Assembly: GCA_937899155.1 (NCBI GenBank)
Contig: CALDJM010000057.1
Coordinates: 1-10,064 of the forward strand
Source of the DNA: an uncultured bacterium
GTDB lineage: Bacteria; Patescibacteriota; Dojkabacteria; SC72
DNA length: 10,064 nt
Direction of reading: 5' to 3'
Both the position numbers and the translations under genes were made by a program. The notes below the pieces were generated by a model, which did not search any database, had not been told where the DNA came from, and worked only from the letters and a program-made list of their open reading frames with translations. Positions 6,371 through 10,064 of the stretch are shown one piece after another. Position 1 is the first letter of the stretch. Every line of letters starts with the position of its first letter.

Positions 6371-7405
6371 TTAGTATACTACAAAATACAAAAATATTGT
6401 AGTCAGAAGCAAACCAGCCATAGGGATAACTACTTTCTGATATGGAAAATACACCTTCCCCTTGTTATTCCTCTGAAGATAAAAATGCAACTTACCACCT
6501 AAATAGAAAACAACACTTCCTAATATAATGCCAAACACAACCTTATCTATACCCAAAAGGGTATTAAATGGATGACCAATAGTACCACTAACTTTCAAAG
6601 GTATAAGAACCATAGCATACATCAAAACAGCACCCACCAAAGACCATATCCACGAAGAACCCTTCTTCACAAACTTCCTTTTCTTAAACCATTCTGCCAA
6701 CCACATACTACTAGACACCAAAAGCCCCCCAATCCAAATAGCTACAATAGTATCATCAATTCCCAATGTTCTAGATAAACCGACACCAGCACCAACCGCT
6801 ATTGTACACAGAGGACATATAGCATATGTCTTAGATGCAAAAAACAAAGGAAGAGATATTAGACTTAAAACAGCTAAAGCCCTACCCTTTCTCTTTTTCT
6901 CCTTCTGTGATAATTTCTTTCCTTTCTGTTTTTGAATAAATACACCAAAGATTGGTAAAAGAATCAAAAAGATTGTAAAGATTAAAATCATTTTTCTAGT
7001 ATTTGCCTTACCTCTCTCTTTCTCTTCAAGAGCCTTCTGTTTCAGATCTTCCCCATCAACATCTTCCTCTGGGTTTTCACCTCTTAACCTTGTCATAATA
7101 GGCTCTATACCTTGGTAACACTTCCCTTCAATATACAACATAGGTATCCCTGCCTTTTTAAGATCAATTCCACACTCCTCTATCTTTGCTTTAAAAAGTT
7201 CCAACCTCTCGTTACTACCATCTAACTCAATTTCATCAAAAGATACCTTCTCTCTAATATTTTCTTTCTCAATATTTTCTCTTACTGTATGACAGAATTG
7301 ACATTTTTCAGACCAAAAGAGTATGGCTTCATTCTCTGCATATACCTGTTTTAAGCCAAGAGAAAAGAAAAGCGAGAGTAATATTGAAAGTACTATTTTT
7401 TTCAT
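6371..7405 (-). CDS. Signal-peptide thioredoxin-like domain fused to a CPLC polytopic membrane domain
   Basis: 344 residues from the chosen ATG. Residues 1-23 form a signal sequence (MKKIVLSILLSLFFSL, likely cut after VYA). Residues 24-110 look like a thioredoxin/glutaredoxin fold: AILFWSEKCQFCHTV with redox pair Cys35-Cys38, and GIPMLYIEGKCYQG with the cis-proline Pro88. An acidic-basic linker (111-137) leads to a membrane helix (138-157), a lysine-rich loop and about five more helices (near 176-194, 219-238, 252-272, 286-306, 326-344). ICPLCTIAVGAGVGLSR at 196-212 adds a second dicysteine at the membrane edge. A transmembrane thiol redox relay, comparable in principle to VKOR or DsbD but not matching either, is an inference. 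An in-frame ATG at 7447 is rejected because it lies in the extended -10 element. Confidence 0.78.
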   Translation of the reverse strand: MKKIVLSILLSLFFSLGLKQVYAENEAILFWSEKCQFCHTVRENIEKENIREKVSFDEIELDGSNERLELFKAKIEECGIDLKKAGIPMLYIEGKCYQGIEPIMTRLRGENPEEDVDGEDLKQKALEEKERGKANTRKMILIFTIFLILLPIFGVFIQKQKGKKLSQKEKKRKGRALAVLSLISLPLFFASKTYAICPLCTIAVGAGVGLSRTLGIDDTIVAIWIGGLLVSSSMWLAEWFKKRKFVKKGSSWIWSLVGAVLMYAMVLIPLKVSGTIGHPFNTLLGIDKVVFGIILGSVVFYLGGKLHFYLQRNNKGKVYFPYQKVVIPMAGLLLTTIFLYFVVY

Positions 7406-7437
7406 AACAGAAATTTCTAAATGTAAAATACCTAAAC

Positions 7438-7446
7438 ATTTTACCA
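7438..7446 (-). promoter_or_regulatory. Extended -10 promoter of the Trx-like membrane protein gene
   Basis: TGG-TAAAAT reading leftward, identical to the extended -10 of nfo, with a start point expected near 7431 and a leader of about 25 bases. The -35 is poor, as often seen with extended -10 promoters. It supports the start at 7405. Confidence 0.45.
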
Positions 7447-7496
7447 TACATTTATTACAAAAAAGTGTAAGGTTAAATATATCACTTAATATCTCA

Positions 7497-7525
7497 TTGA
7501 CACCCTTGGTATACCATTGTATATT
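7497..7525 (+). promoter_or_regulatory. Near-consensus promoter of the type IV pilus cluster
   Basis: Perfect TTGACA (7497-7502), a 17-base spacer and TATATT (7520-7525). The start point would be about 7532, giving a leader of about 28 bases made almost only of A and T, with no Shine-Dalgarno sequence before the pilin ATG. Confidence 0.72.
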
Positions 7526-7559
7526 GAATGTGTATTTAATTTAATTAATTTATATATCT

Positions 7560-8048
7560 ATGAAAGGAAAAAGATATGAGGGTTTCTCTCTTATTGAGAT
7601 CCTAGTAGTAGTAGCATTGATTATTATCCTTGCTGCTATCACAATCATTGCAATTAACCCTGCAAAGAACTTTAGGGATACAAGAAATGCACAGAGAGGT
7701 TCTGATGTAAATGCAATTCTAAATGCAGTTACACAATACATCTCAGAGGAGGGAAGAACACTTGCAAGTATTGGTACTATCGCAGATTGCGAAGATGCCG
7801 ATGGAGAGCCACAACCAGCATTAGCAACAAAGATTGGTACTAAAAGTGATGGAGAACCAAACGAGTACATTAACCTTGTACCGAAACTTGTAGAAGGTGC
7901 CGACCTAATCGTTGCTATTCCTGTAGACCCACTAGATCAATTCAGTGACGAAGATACAGGTTACACTATCTGTGCAACCAAAGGTGGAAGGGTACAAGTA
8001 GCAGCACCTCATACAGAAGGAAAAGGACCTATTACAGTAAAAAGATAG
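7560..8048 (+). CDS. Type IV prepilin (major or minor pilin)
   Basis: 162-residue prepilin. A short basic leader, MKGKRYEG, is followed by the class III signal FSLIEILVVVALIIIL, so prepilin peptidase should cut between Gly8 and Phe9 and methylate Phe9. Glu13 is the conserved Glu5 of the mature pilin used in assembly. The hydrophobic helix continues to about Ile32, then NPAKNFRDTRNAQRGSDVNAILNAV carries the amphipathic half of alpha-1. The globular part has only two cysteines, Cys77 and Cys138, which could form a disulfide, and it lacks an obvious GspG calcium loop. It is the first gene after the strong promoter and is followed by the ATPase and platform genes. Whether it is the major pilin or a pseudopilin cannot be decided here. 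Confidence 0.92.
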   Translation: MKGKRYEGFSLIEILVVVALIIILAAITIIAINPAKNFRDTRNAQRGSDVNAILNAVTQYISEEGRTLASIGTIADCEDADGEPQPALATKIGTKSDGEPNEYINLVPKLVEGADLIVAIPVDPLDQFSDEDTGYTICATKGGRVQVAAPHTEGKGPITVKR

Positions 8049-8109
8049 GTTAGGTAGCGAACAAAATATATAAAGTGAGTATCAGATAGCTCTTAGCTGT
8101 CCAAGAGTT

Positions 8110-9474
8110 ATGGTTGAATTATTAAAACTATTAGACGATGTAATCAAGAAGAAGATCAATATCTCTGACTTCCTTGATGCTCTAGTAGTCGATGCTCTTA
8201 AAAGCAGAGCATCTGATATTCACATAGAATCTAAAGAAGACGACATTCTTCTTGTCAGATACAGAGTCGATGGTGTCCTCAGAGACATAATATCCATAGG
8301 TCCAGAACTAAAAGACACCCTCCTTTTCATCATTAAAGTACGAGCAAAACTAAGAACAGATGTTCACCTTGCACCTCAAGATGGAAAAATCCCTTTTGTA
8401 GTTAAAAAAATAGATGTTGATGGCAAACCTAAAAAAGAAGAAAGCAAAGAAGAAGTTGTTGAAGAGAAAAAGACAGAAGAAACAGAAGATGTAAAGAAAG
8501 AATTAAACAGACTGGAAAGTGTTAAACCTAAAGAAAAAGACACATACAATGTAGATGCTAGAGTCTCCATTCTACCAGTCTCATTTGGTGAAAAGGTTGT
8601 AATTAGACTTTTAACACAGGCTAACAGATCCTACTCCTTAGCAGATTTAGGTTTTGAGGGGCGAGATTTGGAAGAACTAGAAAAATCATATACACAACCA
8701 TACGGCTTAATATTGATAACGGGACCAACAGGAAGTGGAAAAACTACAACACTCTACTCTATCCTAAAAATCTTAAACACAAGAGAGGTGAACATTACGA
8801 CAATTGAAGACCCTGTCGAATACAGTATTGATGGTGTAAATCATATTCAAATCAATACTAAAAGTGATTTAACATTCGCAACAGGATTAAGATCCATATT
8901 AAGACAAGACCCTAATGTCATTATGGTAGGAGAAATCAGAGACACAGAAACAGCCAGAATTACTGTAAACTCTGCCCTAACAGGCCACCTAGTCCTCTCT
9001 ACACTCCATGCAAACGACTCTGTCAGTGCAATACCTAGATTAATCGATATGGGTATAGAACCTTTCTTAATTGCATCAACATTAAATATTGTAGTAGCAC
9101 AAAGATTAGCTAGAAAGCTCTGTCCTGATTGTAAGAAAGCTTGCACAATTGAAAAAGACAAAGAGATAAAAGAGATGTTAAAACTAAGACCTGATGTTGC
9201 AAAATATATTAAACCAACAGACAAATTCTACAAAGCTGTAGGTTGTGATAAATGCAATAATGTAGGAGTAAAAGGACGAATTGGTATATACGAAGTACTA
9301 GCCATAGATAAAATAATGAGAGATACCATAATTAAAAATCCAACAATGGATGATATCTTCACCACAGCAAAAAAATCTGGTTTCAAGTTAATGGTAGAAG
9401 ATGCTGTTGGAAAACAAAAAGAAGGACATATTGATTTAAAGGAACTACTTAAAGTGATTGCTATCAAAGATTAA
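8110..9474 (+). CDS. pilB: Type IV pilus assembly ATPase, PilB/GspE family, short N-terminus
   Basis: Hexameric cytoplasmic ATPase powering pilus extension. Motifs: ASDIHIE at 34-40 opening the N2 domain, Walker A GPTGSGKT at 205-212, Asp box TIEDPVEY at 231-238, Walker B NVIMVGEIRD at 269-278 with Glu275, His box GHLVLSTLHAND at 292-303, and a zinc-binding tetracysteine Cys338, Cys341, Cys379, Cys382. The tetracysteine and LARKLCPDC point to PilB/GspE and not to the retraction ATPase PilT. At 454 residues it is about 100 shorter than typical PilB and lacks the N-terminal MshEN/N1 domain; an in-frame stop at 8071 with no start codon after it excludes a longer N-terminus. A charged Lys/Glu insert (about 99-145) splits the N2 domain between DGKIPF and NVDARVSILPV. 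The gene overlaps pilC by one base. Confidence 0.95.
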   Translation: MVELLKLLDDVIKKKINISDFLDALVVDALKSRASDIHIESKEDDILLVRYRVDGVLRDIISIGPELKDTLLFIIKVRAKLRTDVHLAPQDGKIPFVVKKIDVDGKPKKEESKEEVVEEKKTEETEDVKKELNRLESVKPKEKDTYNVDARVSILPVSFGEKVVIRLLTQANRSYSLADLGFEGRDLEELEKSYTQPYGLILITGPTGSGKTTTLYSILKILNTREVNITTIEDPVEYSIDGVNHIQINTKSDLTFATGLRSILRQDPNVIMVGEIRDTETARITVNSALTGHLVLSTLHANDSVSAIPRLIDMGIEPFLIASTLNIVVAQRLARKLCPDCKKACTIEKDKEIKEMLKLRPDVAKYIKPTDKFYKAVGCDKCNNVGVKGRIGIYEVLAIDKIMRDTIIKNPTMDDIFTTAKKSGFKLMVEDAVGKQKEGHIDLKELLKVIAIKD

Positions 9475-10064
9475 TGGAAGAGAAAGAGATAGAAAAAAAA
9501 GACAAAGTTGAAAAGAAAGAGAAACCTAAAAAAGAAGTACCTCGAGAGAAAATCTTAAAAAAACTTCAAGGGGTTAAAGTCTCTGTGCCTAATATTCTAG
9601 TCTCTATCAAATCTCTAGCATCATTACTAAAAGCAGGTATTCCACTTTCAGAGACAATGGAGACAATTGCAGGACAATCAAGTGACCCAAACCTCAATGC
9701 CATATATGAATATATTGCTCAGGAGGTAAGAAAAGGAGTAACCCTAGCTGATGCCATGGAGCTTTTTCCTAAAATATTCCCTGAAACTATCTCATCTGTA
9801 GTAGAAGCTGGAGAACAAGGCGGTTCTTTAGAACAGAACCTCATCTTTATCTCTGACACAATTAAGAAAGAATGGGAGATTAATAAGAAATTAAAAGGTG
9901 CAATTATCTACCCAGCTATTATCGTATCTATGGTTTCTGTTGTTTTCCTAGCAATGATATTTGTTATTTTCCCAAAACTAGAAACTATGTTTGCTGCATT
10001 TGAAAATGTCCCTGCTTTTACACAAGGAATTTTAAATATTTCAAGATTTATTAGAGCCAAATGG
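9474..10064 (+). CDS. pilC: Type IV pilus inner-membrane platform protein PilC/GspF, 3' end outside window
   Basis: Polytopic inner-membrane platform protein through which the assembly ATPase drives pilin extraction. 197 codons are visible and the gene continues past the right edge. Residues 1-30 are an extremely Lys/Glu-rich cytosolic tail. The first T2SSF domain begins near 40: LASLLKAGIPLSETMETIA at 48-66, VRKGVTLADAMELFPKIFPE at 85-104, and VVEAGEQGGSLEQNL at 109-123, followed by KLKGAIIYPAIIV leading into the first membrane helix (about 144-166). The segment FPKLETMFAAFE after that helix is also typical. The ATG overlaps the pilB stop as TAATG, indicating coupled translation, so PilB and PilC are probably made together. 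Confidence 0.95.
   Translation, partial: MEEKEIEKKDKVEKKEKPKKEVPREKILKKLQGVKVSVPNILVSIKSLASLLKAGIPLSETMETIAGQSSDPNLNAIYEYIAQEVRKGVTLADAMELFPKIFPETISSVVEAGEQGGSLEQNLIFISDTIKKEWEINKKLKGAIIYPAIIVSMVSVVFLAMIFVIFPKLETMFAAFENVPAFTQGILNISRFIRAKW

Noticed and set aside
7405..7447. Upstream in-frame ATG at 7447 for the Trx-like membrane gene
   Set aside because: It lies inside the extended -10 element, and it would bury the signal peptide behind 14 extra residues; ATG at 7405 gives a normal signal sequence.
8090..8107. Small inverted repeat CTCTT/AAGAG before pilB
   Set aside because: A 5-bp stem with an 8-base loop and no U tract is too weak to call a terminator or attenuator.

Overview
The window is AT-rich and gene-dense, with short intergenic gaps and start/stop overlaps. 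The gene types suggest a bacterium of the Candidate Phyla Radiation (Patescibacteria). The pointers are a compact type IV pilus cluster with a short PilB, a UvrD helicase with the motif style I associate with CPR proteins, a Trx-like/CPLC membrane protein, weak or absent Shine-Dalgarno sites, and small conserved-looking proteins of unknown function. This placement is inference from protein style, with no marker gene in the window. The standard code fits: all genes read through without in-frame UGA.

Bases 1-3432 hold a leftward DNA-repair operon. It starts with an endonuclease IV (nfo), preceded by an extended -10 promoter whose spacer contains a 17-bp palindrome. It continues with a 46-residue single-pass membrane protein and then a UvrD/PcrA-type helicase that runs off the left edge. 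The last two genes overlap by one base.

Bases 3506-4910 run rightward. A Phd/YefM antitoxin and a ParE/RelE toxin sit behind an operator with three half-sites one helical turn apart. They are followed by a tRNA-Ser(GCU) with encoded CCA and, 20 bases later, a gene for a Rossmann-type, probably SAM-binding protein. Bases 4960-5788 hold a separately promoted DinD/BRO-N gene whose promoter implies a leaderless mRNA.

Bases 5789-7446 run leftward and converge on dinD with no gap. In transcription order they are a signal-peptide thioredoxin-like domain fused to a polytopic membrane domain with a CPLC motif, a 146-residue helical protein of unknown function, and a 32-residue peptide four bases behind it.

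From 7497 rightward a near-consensus promoter drives a type IV pilus cluster: a prepilin with a class III signal and two cysteines, a PilB/GspE-like ATPase lacking the usual N-terminal domain, and the start of the inner-membrane platform protein PilC, cut by the right edge. The divergent placement of the exported Trx-like protein next to a two-cysteine pilin raises the possibility that it acts in disulfide formation of exported proteins. No CRISPR array, insertion sequence, rRNA or clear intrinsic terminator was seen.
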